Assembly (NCBI GenBank): GCA_030609865.1
Contig: JAUWSZ010000021.1
Span: 1-12,499, forward strand
DNA: 12,499 nt
Source: a bacterium
Lineage (GTDB): Bacteria; Desulfobacterota; DSWW01
Reading direction: 5' to 3'
Below are positions 5,955-12,499 of the stretch, in pieces (the stretch's first letter is position 1; each line of letters opens with the position of its first letter). A model generated the notes under the pieces. It searched no databases, had not been told where the DNA came from, and saw nothing but the letters and a program-made list of their open reading frames with translations. Both the position numbers and the translations under genes were made by a program.

Positions 5955-7484
5955 TTAGAGCACCTCGGTCACGAATATGGGGGGGACAGCAAGGTGTGTC
6001 AGGGAGAACCCTTTCCCCAATCCCTCTGGCGCGATCGACAGGGCCCGCTCCAGGGTCGGGACGGGTGTGAAGCCCAGACGCTCGACGACCCCGGGGTCTC
6101 GAGCGCCCACCACCAGGATCTTCGACAGCCGCTTCAGGGCAAGGCAACCCCAGGCCCAGGCGTAGAAGGGATGGACCCCATGGTAGGCATACCGATGCCG
6201 ATATCGGTCGATGTACTCGGGCCTTGTTGCCAAATCGATCTCAAAGCCTTCTTCGATCTCCCTGGGATCCCGGGTCTGTGGAAGGACACGATCGTAGAAT
6301 TCCGCGTAAGAGGGATGGTGTTGTGGATGGAACCCGGGCAGAAACGGGTTCATCAGGATCATGACCCCGCCATCCCGTACCACGGGGCGTTGCTGATGCA
6401 GGTTGTACACATAGCCGAGGGCCATGTTCATTACCAGGATAGGATTGATCCGGGAGAAGACCGAATACGGAGAGAGGTTGGGAAGCCCCAGGAACAGGGC
6501 ATCGGTCTGCCCCTTGACCGTAACATTCTGCTGGCGGGCCAGCGCGGTCAGCGTGGCAGGGTGTACGTCGTCGATCCGGCCGGCATTTACGGCAATCGGC
6601 TCGTAGGCGCTTCTCAGGAATCCGGACAAGTGCTGCTTGACAGGCTCCGGCAGCCTCCTGGCCCATCTCATCGGCGAGGCAACGCGGCCGTTCGGGTCCT
6701 TCCCGTTCACAGAAAGCAACTTATCGATGCCCGGGCCCCAAACCCGGCTATTCACAACCGTCTCGATCGTGAAAATGTTGGCGTTTTCGGAGACGACGGC
6801 CCCCATCTCTCCCATCATCCCGTGGTAGTCACTCCGGTCGGGATCCATAAGGGTTCCCTTCTCGAGCACGCCCACGTTGTGGTGGGCACGGATGCTCTCA
6901 AAGGTCCCAAGACCCACGACGATCGACTTCCAGCCGCCGTTCATCGGGGTCCAGTTGACGTTCACGTAGATGAGCAGATCCGATTCCGTTACCCATCGGT
7001 TCACCTGGACAGGATGCCCGTTTCGGCTCCTGCCCAGATCCACGATCCCGTCCGGATCCTCTGCGTCGTGGTTGGAGATCCGGTTGGGCCCCATCTCTTG
7101 CCAGATTTTCCTGCCCAGCAGGTGGCGCAGCTCGGCCGGGGTCCACTTCCGGTGAAGGCCGATGGCGCAGACCAGCCGGATGCGGCCCTTGTCGATTCCG
7201 GCTCGGAACAGCTCCTCCAGGACCACCTCGATGGCGCTGGCCCGGACGTCCCTGGCCATCGGTGGCTGAGGGAGGCAGGGGTCGTCAAAGGCGATGGTGA
7301 TGCGGTTGCCGGGCCGGACGAGGGCGGCTAGGGGTGGAGAGCCGATCGGCCCTTGGAGGGCTCTTCGGACGGCCCCGTTGTAGTCCCGCAGGCCTTGGAT
7401 CGGCTCCGGGGGAAGAATGGAGCGGGTTTCATCGGGCAGGGTAACATTGACCAGATCGTCTCCGGCGAGTACTTTGCACTGCAT
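5955..7484 (-). CDS. LarA-family (nickel-pincer, lactate-racemase-like) protein, divergent
   Basis: A 509-residue cytoplasmic protein. I start it at ATG 7484, with AGGAGA about nine bases upstream; a GTG at 7502 lies before that ribosome-binding site. The N-terminal domain has the LarA layout: RITIAFDDPCLPQPP (cf. the SDxTRP region), CAIGLHR with His111 (cf. His108 of L. plantarum LarA), NHDAEDPDGIVDLG, then VNRWVTESDLLIYVNVNW. NGGWK gives Lys186 (cf. Lys184, the cofactor anchor), and His202, 16 residues later, fits the nickel ligand His200. The stretch that normally reads PHxxAGxSGGxK is shortened here to PMNGGWK, so the second catalytic histidine (His174) appears absent. The C-terminal half is long (family members are often about 420 residues), with TYR-rich segments such as RYRHRYAYHGVHPFYAWAWG. 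Cofactor genes larB, larC and larE are not in the window. Substrate unknown; probably a 2-hydroxy acid racemase or epimerase relative. Confidence 0.8.
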   Translation of the reverse strand: MQCKVLAGDDLVNVTLPDETRSILPPEPIQGLRDYNGAVRRALQGPIGSPPLAALVRPGNRITIAFDDPCLPQPPMARDVRASAIEVVLEELFRAGIDKGRIRLVCAIGLHRKWTPAELRHLLGRKIWQEMGPNRISNHDAEDPDGIVDLGRSRNGHPVQVNRWVTESDLLIYVNVNWTPMNGGWKSIVVGLGTFESIRAHHNVGVLEKGTLMDPDRSDYHGMMGEMGAVVSENANIFTIETVVNSRVWGPGIDKLLSVNGKDPNGRVASPMRWARRLPEPVKQHLSGFLRSAYEPIAVNAGRIDDVHPATLTALARQQNVTVKGQTDALFLGLPNLSPYSVFSRINPILVMNMALGYVYNLHQQRPVVRDGGVMILMNPFLPGFHPQHHPSYAEFYDRVLPQTRDPREIEEGFEIDLATRPEYIDRYRHRYAYHGVHPFYAWAWGCLALKRLSKILVVGARDPGVVERLGFTPVPTLERALSIAPEGLGKGFSLTHLAVPPIFVTEVL

Positions 7485-7541
7485 TTCGGCTTCTCTCCTC
7501 ACTATGGGTTGTTGCTTTCTCTGAAGCCCGTGGCTGTTCTT

Positions 7542-7668
7542 GGTATTAGGTATTAGGTATAAGGTATTAGCTCCCAGCCCTTGCCGCCACCAGGACTCTC
7601 GATCGTCCTCGTCCTCGAACGGATGGGTGGTGGGGTGGGCTAATACCTAACACCTAATACCTAATACC
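7542..7668. repeat. Inverted pair of TAATACC-type repeats (127-bp hairpin)
   Basis: Arms 7542-7571 and 7639-7668 are reverse complements at 28 of 30 positions and consist of GGTATTA / TAATACC steps. The 67-bp centre is non-coding. The right arm and its flank (7633-7662) match 541-570 at 29 of 30 positions. It occupies most of the gap between the HAD gene and the LarA-family gene, both on the minus strand, and could form a strong mRNA hairpin or be a small non-autonomous mobile element. Confidence 0.75.
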
Positions 7669-7676
7669 CAATCCTT

Positions 7677-8321
7677 TCACCTTCGGTACTCTTCCAGAAA
7701 CCCGGGCAACTCCTCGAGGCGATGGATCCGCAGTGGATGGGGAATGCTGTTGCCCATCAGGATGAACGGAATATCGGCGGCCTCGGCGGCGATGCGGTCG
7801 TTTTCCATGTCCCCTCCATAAACCGCCTGCCTGGGGGCAAGACCTGTCTTCTCCAGGCAGTAGAGCAGCATGTCGGGTGCAGGCTTCGGCTGCGGGACCT
7901 CGAGGATCGTGGAGACCACGTCGAAAACCCCTTCGAGCCCGAACCGCTCGAGAAGCGGGGGGATGGATTTTCCTCGATTGGTGGCCAGGGCGACCTGGTA
8001 GGATGCCTTCAATGCTCCCAGAACCTCGTAGAGGCCAGGCTCCGGATCCATGTATTCGAGAAACGGGAGGTAGTCGATCGTGTAGGCGATGCGCTCCGCC
8101 TCTTTTGCCTTTTCCGGGTCATCCGCGTAGAGGTGCGCGAACAACTGTGGGGTAGAGTAGACGTGACAGAGCCTTCTTGCCTCTTCATCCAGGGGCGGGC
8201 CGCCCATTCTTTCAAGGATCGCGTCGTAGTAGGCGACGTTGGATCGGATGGAGTCGAAGAGAACGCCATCGCAATCCAGCATCACGAGCTTGAGGGTGTG
8301 GTTTCGCGTGTCTTGGATCAT
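7677..8321 (-). CDS. HAD-superfamily hydrolase (phosphoglycolate-phosphatase-like)
   Basis: A 214-residue soluble phosphatase with the full HAD motif set: motif I VMLDCDGVLFDS (nucleophile D16, acid/base D18), a helical cap of the subfamily-I type at about residues 25-95, motif II ALATNRGKS (T114), motif III PQPKPAPD (K146) and motif IV GGDMENDRIAA (D171, D175). The order and size match Gph/PGPase-type enzymes that remove phosphate from small sugars or acids; the substrate cannot be read from sequence. Start ATG 8321 has little ribosome-binding sequence; no better in-frame start lies before motif I. A weak promoter (TTGACC 8388-8393, 18-bp spacer, TAGGCT 8364-8369, minus strand) lies upstream. 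The next gene downstream is the LarA-family gene, separated by the repeat hairpin, so co-transcription is possible but unproven. Confidence 0.88.
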   Translation of the reverse strand: MIQDTRNHTLKLVMLDCDGVLFDSIRSNVAYYDAILERMGGPPLDEEARRLCHVYSTPQLFAHLYADDPEKAKEAERIAYTIDYLPFLEYMDPEPGLYEVLGALKASYQVALATNRGKSIPPLLERFGLEGVFDVVSTILEVPQPKPAPDMLLYCLEKTGLAPRQAVYGGDMENDRIAAEAADIPFILMGNSIPHPLRIHRLEELPGFLEEYRR

Positions 8322-8400
8322 TCGATGTCCATGCCAGGAGCGCTCGGTGAAAGTATCTATAAGAGCCTAGCACGCGGGTTTTTTTCAGGTCAATCGAGTC

Positions 8401-8591
8401 GAAAGGAAACGGTCGCTATGTTCCAATCGACTCTTGGCGTTCGGCGCTGTTCCGGGCTCCCTCTCCGATTTGCTTGGGCTCCGTCTCTCCCGCCCCCGAA
8501 GTCGCCCTGCACAAATCTCCGACGGACCCCGAAACAGCGCCGAAACCCTTGAGCTCTGAAAGGGAAACACAGCGACCGTTTTCTCTCTTTC
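8401..8591. repeat. About 190-bp imperfect palindrome between divergent genes
   Basis: The two halves are reverse complements in blocks: 8407-8417 with 8571-8581 (11 of 11), 8440-8451 with 8533-8544 (12 of 12, TTCGGCGCTGTT) and 8467-8472 with 8512-8517 (6 of 6), with similar but mismatched sequence between. The centre is about 8473-8511. It fills most of the 8322-8634 gap between the minus-strand HAD gene and the plus-strand phosphodiesterase gene. No protein gene fits. It could be a decayed mobile palindrome (MITE- or REP-like pair) or a structured RNA; block conservation with matching arms is compatible with either. Confidence 0.65.
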
Positions 8592-8634
8592 CGGTAAGAT
8601 GAAATGCTGAGGTTGGGCTGGTAAGATCTATAGG

Positions 8635-9123
8635 ATGGACCTAAAACAGAAAACCGGCAAGGGCCGCCGCATAGGCGTCGTGTCGGATACCCACGGGCTG
8701 ATTCGGCCCGAATTGCTAGAAGCCCTCTCGGGGGTGGAGATGATCATCCACGCAGGGGACGTAGGGGGGCGTCGGGTCCTCGAGGTGTTGCGAGCCCATG
8801 CGCCTGTTGTGGCAGTGAGGGGAAACATGGATGGGGGGCCGTGGGCCCGAGGGTTGTCCGAAACCGAGGTGGTGGAGATCGATGGGTCCCGCTTCTATGT
8901 CCTTCACGATGCCAACGAAATTGACCTGGACCCGGCCGCGGCCGGTTTTCGGGCCGTCATCAGCGGTCACACCCATCGGCCGTCCCTGTGCAGGCGCAAT
9001 GGCGTGCTCTTCCTGAATCCGGGCAGTGCCGGCCCGAGGAGGTTCAGGCTCCCGGTCACTGCCGCCATCCTGCATCTGCGGGGGGAATCCATGGAGGTGG
9101 AACTGCTCGAGGTGAAGGACTGA
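8635..9123 (+). CDS. Metallophosphoesterase, YfcE/MJ0936-type phosphodiesterase
   Basis: A 162-residue soluble calcineurin-like phosphodiesterase that uses two metal ions. The motif series is complete: GVVSDTHG (D18, H20), IIHAGDVG (D42), AVRGNMD (N64), YVLHDAN (H91) and ISGHTHRP (H112, H114), ending with the family signature NPGSAGPRR. Length and motif spacing match YfcE-type enzymes, which hydrolyse phosphodiesters in vitro; the natural substrate is generally unknown. ATG 8635 is preceded only by TAGGA directly abutting it, so the ribosome-binding site is poor. The gene is convergent with the histidine kinase gene, 21 bp apart, and I see no terminator between them. Confidence 0.92.
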   Translation: MDLKQKTGKGRRIGVVSDTHGLIRPELLEALSGVEMIIHAGDVGGRRVLEVLRAHAPVVAVRGNMDGGPWARGLSETEVVEIDGSRFYVLHDANEIDLDPAAAGFRAVISGHTHRPSLCRRNGVLFLNPGSAGPRRFRLPVTAAILHLRGESMEVELLEVKD

Positions 9124-9144
9124 CTTCTTTGTGAATCGGACCAC

Positions 9145-10608
9145 TCAGGAAGGCTCGTCGGGGAGATCCGGCAGGGCCTCCGTGCCGGCCGGCATTCCCT
9201 TTGCGGCGTCCTGCAAGGGTGAATCGATGGGTACCACGATACGGAACGTGCTGCCCTCACCCGGGACGCTCTCCGCCCATATCTTGCCGCCCAGGCAGGT
9301 GAGAATCTCCTTGCAGATCGAAAGGCCGAGTCCGGTCCCCTTTGGCTTGTCCGTCAAGGTGTCGCCCACCTGTTTGAAACGCTCGAAGATTTGCCCAAGC
9401 TCTTCAGGGGGAATGCCGATCCCCGTGTCGGCCACGGAAAGGCATAGGAAGCCCCCGGTGTCTTTGAGGCCCCTCTCTTCGCAGCGGGAGCCTTGAATGT
9501 GGATCCTGCCCCCACGTGGGGTGAATTTGATCGCGTTTCCGAGCAGATTCGAGAGAACCTGAAGGATTCGGTCTTCGTCCATCTCGAAGCGGGGCAGGCC
9601 CTCCTGTACGTCGATGTCCAGGTGGAGTTCCTTGTCCAGCAGCAGGCCCTGGACACTCTCGGTCGCCCGTTGAACCACGGCCCCCATCTCCAGTCTCCGG
9701 AGATTCCACTCCATCTTTCGGGCGTCGATCCTTGCCAGGTCCATGATGTCATCGATGAGCCGTGTCAGCCGTTCGCTCTCACGGTTGATGATGGTAAGGA
9801 ATTCCTGCAGCGTGTCGGATCCGTCATCGTCGTAGTTCAGCAGGATTTCCGAGAAGGACCGGATCGACGTCAGGGGCGTTCTCAACTCGTGGGACACGGA
9901 GGAGAGAAAGGAATCCTTTGTCTTGTCGAGTTCTTTGAGTTCCTTGTATGCCTCGCGCAGCTCTGCGGTCCTCTTCTGGACCCGTTCCTCGAGTTCGTCG
10001 TTAAGTTTGCGGATTTCCGCTTCCGCCTTGTTACGCGCGGAGATATCCTGGAGCAGGAAGACCTTGCCGGCGCTGGTCCTCAGTTTTACGACGATCAACT
10101 CGAGAGGGACGGTCTCACCCTCTTTCTTTCTTCCGGTGCCCAGCCCCTTGGAGAAGCCTTCCTTTTCGACCCGCTGGTAGAACCCGCTCCCATGTTCCTG
10201 TCCCGAGATTGCCTCGAGTTTCAGAAGATCCGTCTTTTGGTTGATCATCTCCTTGGCGGTGTAGCCGAACATGCGCTCCACAGAGCCGTTGCACATGAGA
10301 ATCCGGTTCTCTGCGTCCGCGACGAGGAGCACGTCCGGATGGATGCTCAGGATGATGTCTTCCAGCTCGTCCTGCTTGCGGAGGGCCCGAATCCAGCCCC
10401 GGTAGATGAGCCAGAGGAGGCCTGCCAGGTAGAGGAGAACCAGGTTCGCATACAACTGGAAATCCGCGACCTTCGAGTAGAAATTCAAAAATCCAAGGAT
10501 TCTGTCCGTGGCATTGATGGCGATGGCAAAAAGCGCAACGCTGACCGTCAGGACCACGACCAGTGCGAGATTAACAGTATCCCTGTTGCTCGCATTCATG
10601 GACTTCAT
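9145..10608 (-). CDS. Membrane PAS sensor histidine kinase
   Basis: A 487-residue two-component sensor of the inner membrane. Two N-terminal spans (about 12-32 and 52-70) enclose only some 20 residues, so there is no sizeable periplasmic domain. A PAS domain follows (about 80-190: PDVLLVADAENRILMCNGSVERMFGY...GKVFLLQDIS), then a coiled linker (191-230). The HisKA helix has SVSHELRTPL with phosphoacceptor H240. The ATPase domain shows the N box NLLGNAIKFTPRGG, G1 DTGIGIPPEE, F box FERFKQ and G2 GTGLGLSICKEI. The short C-terminal tail is proline-rich. The signal is probably cytoplasmic or intramembrane, through PAS. No response regulator is adjacent, so it is an orphan here. ATG 10608 has GGGAAGA as ribosome-binding site; a TATGAT -10-like element lies at 10650-10655 on the minus strand. 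Confidence 0.93.
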   Translation of the reverse strand: MKSMNASNRDTVNLALVVVLTVSVALFAIAINATDRILGFLNFYSKVADFQLYANLVLLYLAGLLWLIYRGWIRALRKQDELEDIILSIHPDVLLVADAENRILMCNGSVERMFGYTAKEMINQKTDLLKLEAISGQEHGSGFYQRVEKEGFSKGLGTGRKKEGETVPLELIVVKLRTSAGKVFLLQDISARNKAEAEIRKLNDELEERVQKRTAELREAYKELKELDKTKDSFLSSVSHELRTPLTSIRSFSEILLNYDDDGSDTLQEFLTIINRESERLTRLIDDIMDLARIDARKMEWNLRRLEMGAVVQRATESVQGLLLDKELHLDIDVQEGLPRFEMDEDRILQVLSNLLGNAIKFTPRGGRIHIQGSRCEERGLKDTGGFLCLSVADTGIGIPPEELGQIFERFKQVGDTLTDKPKGTGLGLSICKEILTCLGGKIWAESVPGEGSTFRIVVPIDSPLQDAAKGMPAGTEALPDLPDEPS

Positions 10609-10766
10609 TGCATCTTCCCGATACCGAGCGGTTACGAGCGAGTCTATCCATCATAACTGATAAGGAGATCGGCTGTTTGGGAGGAAAAACTTACTCGAAG
10701 GAGGAAGAGTCGGGCTTTTTTGTTTGGATGACCTCGACAGCGGGGGGGATCGCCTCGAGTCCTTCC

Positions 10767-11084
10767 TCAGCGCCCGATCATGGCAATCTTGTTGTAGAAC
10801 CAGCCGATGAAGGAGCCGGTCAGGGTTCCCAAGGCAAAACCGTACAGGAACCCGATGAAGCTTCCCGGGAAGGAGACCCGGTACCCGATGAAGTACTGGC
10901 TCAACAGGGCCAGGTGGGGCCCCACGGGCTCTCCCCCCTTCACGACGAGCCAGTTCGTTGCCAGGAACAACGCTAGGCCGCAGACGATTCCCAGGGTAAG
11001 CCCGAAGACCTTCGTATTCAGCCAGAGGACACCACTGAACAGCTTTTGTTCAGCGGCCCGATCTTCTTCATTTCGCCCGTTCAT
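10767..11084 (-). CDS. Small membrane protein, stand-alone copy of the neighbour's C-terminal domain
   Basis: A 105-residue protein from ATG 11084 with GGGAGGA eight bases upstream; a longer in-frame reading to 11255 would run deep into the upstream gene and has an unrelated N-terminus. After a short hydrophilic head (MNGRNEEDRAAEQK) there are two hydrophobic segments, about residues 25-42 and 70-95. Between them is the motif FLATNWLVVKGGEPVGPHL followed by QYFIGYRV. The upstream FAD protein ends in the same domain: across the 31 residues from FLAT to FIGYxV, 24 are identical. The genes are 31 bp apart on the same strand, so co-transcribed. I do not recognise a named family. Pairing or heterodimerisation with the FAD protein's membrane domain, or a role as its membrane partner, is inferred. 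Confidence 0.82.
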   Translation of the reverse strand: MNGRNEEDRAAEQKLFSGVLWLNTKVFGLTLGIVCGLALFLATNWLVVKGGEPVGPHLALLSQYFIGYRVSFPGSFIGFLYGFALGTLTGSFIGWFYNKIAMIGR

Positions 11085-11115
11085 GCCTCTGTCCTCCCGC
11101 GCTTCCGGCGCTTCG

Positions 11116-12499
11116 TCAGAAATGCTCGAAAAAATCTCGCAGAGACAACATCTCGGCCTTCTTCTTTGCCATGTACAGGTAAGCAGCGAGGATGAAATTT
11201 CGAAGATAGGCAAACAGCCATCCGAAAAGAAACCCCCAGACGAAAGCGTATCCAAAGGCCAGACAGGCCCCTTGCGTCGTGACCGTGTACCCGATGAAGT
11301 ACTGCTCCAGGAGTCTCAGATTGGGGCCGACGACCTCTCCACCTTTGATGACCAGCCAAAGGGTGGCCAGGAAGATGAGGAGCCCTGAGGCGGTCCCCAC
11401 CGAAATTGCGAAGGCCAGCTTGTCCATTCGGGCGAATGCAGGCGCAAGCACACCTTCCCACGACTTCGCCGCTTTCTGCTCTTCGAGATACTCTTCTTCC
11501 TCGTTGACACTCCAGAGGTCATGGCGCGAACCCAGGACATTCTCGGCGGCCAGCATCCCCGTGATCATCGAATGATCCATATTGTTGTACCGATGCATGC
11601 CATTGCGGCCGATGGTCTGGAGATTCTCGATTGTCCCGAGGAAGGTTCGAATCGTTTCCAGGTGTTCTTCAACCCCGTGGTTGTAGACGGGATACGCCTT
11701 GGGCTGACGCACCACGTAGCTGTCGATCACATCGTCCGCATGGGCCAGCCCGAGTTCTGCCAACTCCGAGGAAGCGAGCCCCCGCAGGTCCTCATCGGGC
11801 ATCTGCCAGACCTCATCCCCTTCGTCGCAGAAGTATTCCATCCCCAGACTGGTCTTGTCCGGATTCGGAACCATGGCGGCACTCCAGTTTTTGAAATTCT
11901 GGATACGCCCCACCCTCACCTCTGAACCGTGCACGTAGATCCACTGGTCCGGAAAGACCTCCCGCTTGTTCACGATGAGAACCACGATAAGAAAGGCACG
12001 GTAGGAGAGCTTGCGGGCCGCCTCGCGTACCTCCTCAGGCGCCTTCGGATCGAGCATGCCTACGAGCGTCGAGATGGGAATGCTGGAAATCAGCTCGCGA
12101 ACCGGGAATTCGTGTTCTCTGTCGCTTTCCTGGAAAACCACACGAAGAATCCGTCCCTTATCGAGGCAAAGGCGAGTCACTTCGGATCGCAACCTCAGTT
12201 GTCCTCCCGAGGATTCGATCGCCTTCCGAAAACGTTCCCACATCATTCCCGGCCCCTTCTTGGGGTAGCTAAAGGCCTCGATCAGGGACTTCGCCTTCTG
12301 GACACCGAAAAGGGCGTTGGTGACGGCCCTGGCAAGGGACAACCCCTGGATACGCTGTGCGGCCCAGCTCGCAAGGATTTCGTCGCAAGGGATCCCCCAG
12401 ACCTTTTCCGTATAGGTTTTGAAGAAGGTTCTGTAGAGGCGTTCACCAAACCGGTTGGAGACCCACTGTGCGAAGGTTTCCTCCTGGGGATGCTTCCAG
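11116..12499 (-). CDS. FAD-dependent amine-oxidase/UGM-like oxidoreductase with C-terminal membrane domain, 5' partial
   Basis: The frame is open to the window edge, giving 460 visible residues; the N-terminal Rossmann FAD motif lies outside. FFKTYTEKVWGIPCDEI (about 25-40 of the visible part) is a motif of amine-oxidase / UDP-galactopyranose-mutase-like flavoproteins found in envelope-sugar and prenyl pathways. Near the end of the catalytic part, IGRNGMHRYNNMDHS...AAENVLG is the C-terminal FAD-contacting region. About the last 105 residues (11116 to roughly 11433) form a membrane domain with FLATLWLVIKGGEVVGPNL, QYFIGYTV and a second hydrophobic helix, then a basic tail MAKKKAE. The small gene downstream repeats this domain. 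A TTG at 12342 is not the true start because homologous sequence continues upstream. The reaction is unknown; the family suggests redox or mutase chemistry at the inner membrane. Confidence 0.82.
   Translation of the reverse strand, partial: WKHPQEETFAQWVSNRFGERLYRTFFKTYTEKVWGIPCDEILASWAAQRIQGLSLARAVTNALFGVQKAKSLIEAFSYPKKGPGMMWERFRKAIESSGGQLRLRSEVTRLCLDKGRILRVVFQESDREHEFPVRELISSIPISTLVGMLDPKAPEEVREAARKLSYRAFLIVVLIVNKREVFPDQWIYVHGSEVRVGRIQNFKNWSAAMVPNPDKTSLGMEYFCDEGDEVWQMPDEDLRGLASSELAELGLAHADDVIDSYVVRQPKAYPVYNHGVEEHLETIRTFLGTIENLQTIGRNGMHRYNNMDHSMITGMLAAENVLGSRHDLWSVNEEEEYLEEQKAAKSWEGVLAPAFARMDKLAFAISVGTASGLLIFLATLWLVIKGGEVVGPNLRLLEQYFIGYTVTTQGACLAFGYAFVWGFLFGWLFAYLRNFILAAYLYMAKKKAEMLSLRDFFEHF

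Noticed and set aside
5994..7331. A 445-codon plus-strand frame opposite the LarA-family gene
   Set aside because: Low-complexity His/Gly/Asp-rich product with no domain; the minus-strand reading carries the LarA motifs.
7542..7668. Possible CRISPR array from the repeated TAATACC steps
   Set aside because: The steps are 7-8 bp, contiguous and inverted, with no unique spacers of regular length and no cas gene nearby.
9493..10656. A 387-codon plus-strand frame opposite the histidine kinase
   Set aside because: The minus strand has all kinase boxes in order; the plus-strand product has no recognisable feature.
10680..10730. Possible terminator: ACTCGAAGGAGGAAGAGT followed by a T-run on the plus strand
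   Set aside because: The stem is only about 4 bp, and no plus-strand gene ends there; the minus-strand genes on both sides would read it without a T-run in the right place.
11085..11255. Longer start for the small membrane protein at 11255
   Set aside because: It would overlap the 3' end of the FAD gene by about 140 bp and add a Cys/Arg-rich segment with no counterpart in the paralogous domain; ATG 11084 has a good ribosome-binding site.

Overview
The window looks like a chromosomal segment of a GC-rich anaerobic bacterium, most likely a deltaproteobacterium (Desulfobacterota). This is inferred from an oxygen-sensitive class III ribonucleotide reductase with an NrdG2-type activase, a nickel-pincer (LarA-type) racemase homolog, a PutP-like symporter preceded by a tiny membrane protein, and several families of intergenic palindromes. 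No species can be named from the sequence alone.

Layout. Positions 1-306 (+) hold the end of an ACT-domain protein. Positions 307-611 hold no long gene but carry three repeat structures. Positions 612-2194 (+) hold a 32-residue membrane peptide translationally coupled to a sodium/proline-type symporter, whose 3' end runs into a perfect 28-bp inverted repeat. Positions 2305-5597 (-) form an operon nrdD - glutaredoxin-like gene - nrdG. Its upstream region has a near-consensus sigma70 promoter and two NrdR-like boxes spaced exactly 31 bp apart. Positions 5955-7484 (-) encode a LarA-family protein. Then come a repeat hairpin, a HAD phosphatase (-), a 190-bp imperfect palindrome, a YfcE-type phosphodiesterase (+) and a membrane PAS histidine kinase (-). 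Positions 10767-12499 (-) hold a two-gene unit: an FAD-dependent amine-oxidase-like protein (5' end outside the window) with a C-terminal membrane domain, followed by a 105-residue protein that is a free-standing copy of that same domain.

How the parts relate. The nrd operon is a complete oxygen-independent dNTP synthesis unit with its own thiol reductant and its own regulator sites. The symporter pair is a transporter plus probable accessory subunit, bracketed by repeats. The FAD protein and the small membrane protein share a duplicated domain and probably act in the same membrane complex. The LarA homolog, HAD phosphatase, phosphodiesterase and kinase have no clear link to each other. The most noteworthy points are the duplicated membrane domain, the LarA homolog that appears to lack one catalytic histidine, the palindrome that rewrites the symporter C-terminus, and the dispersed TAATACC repeat family.
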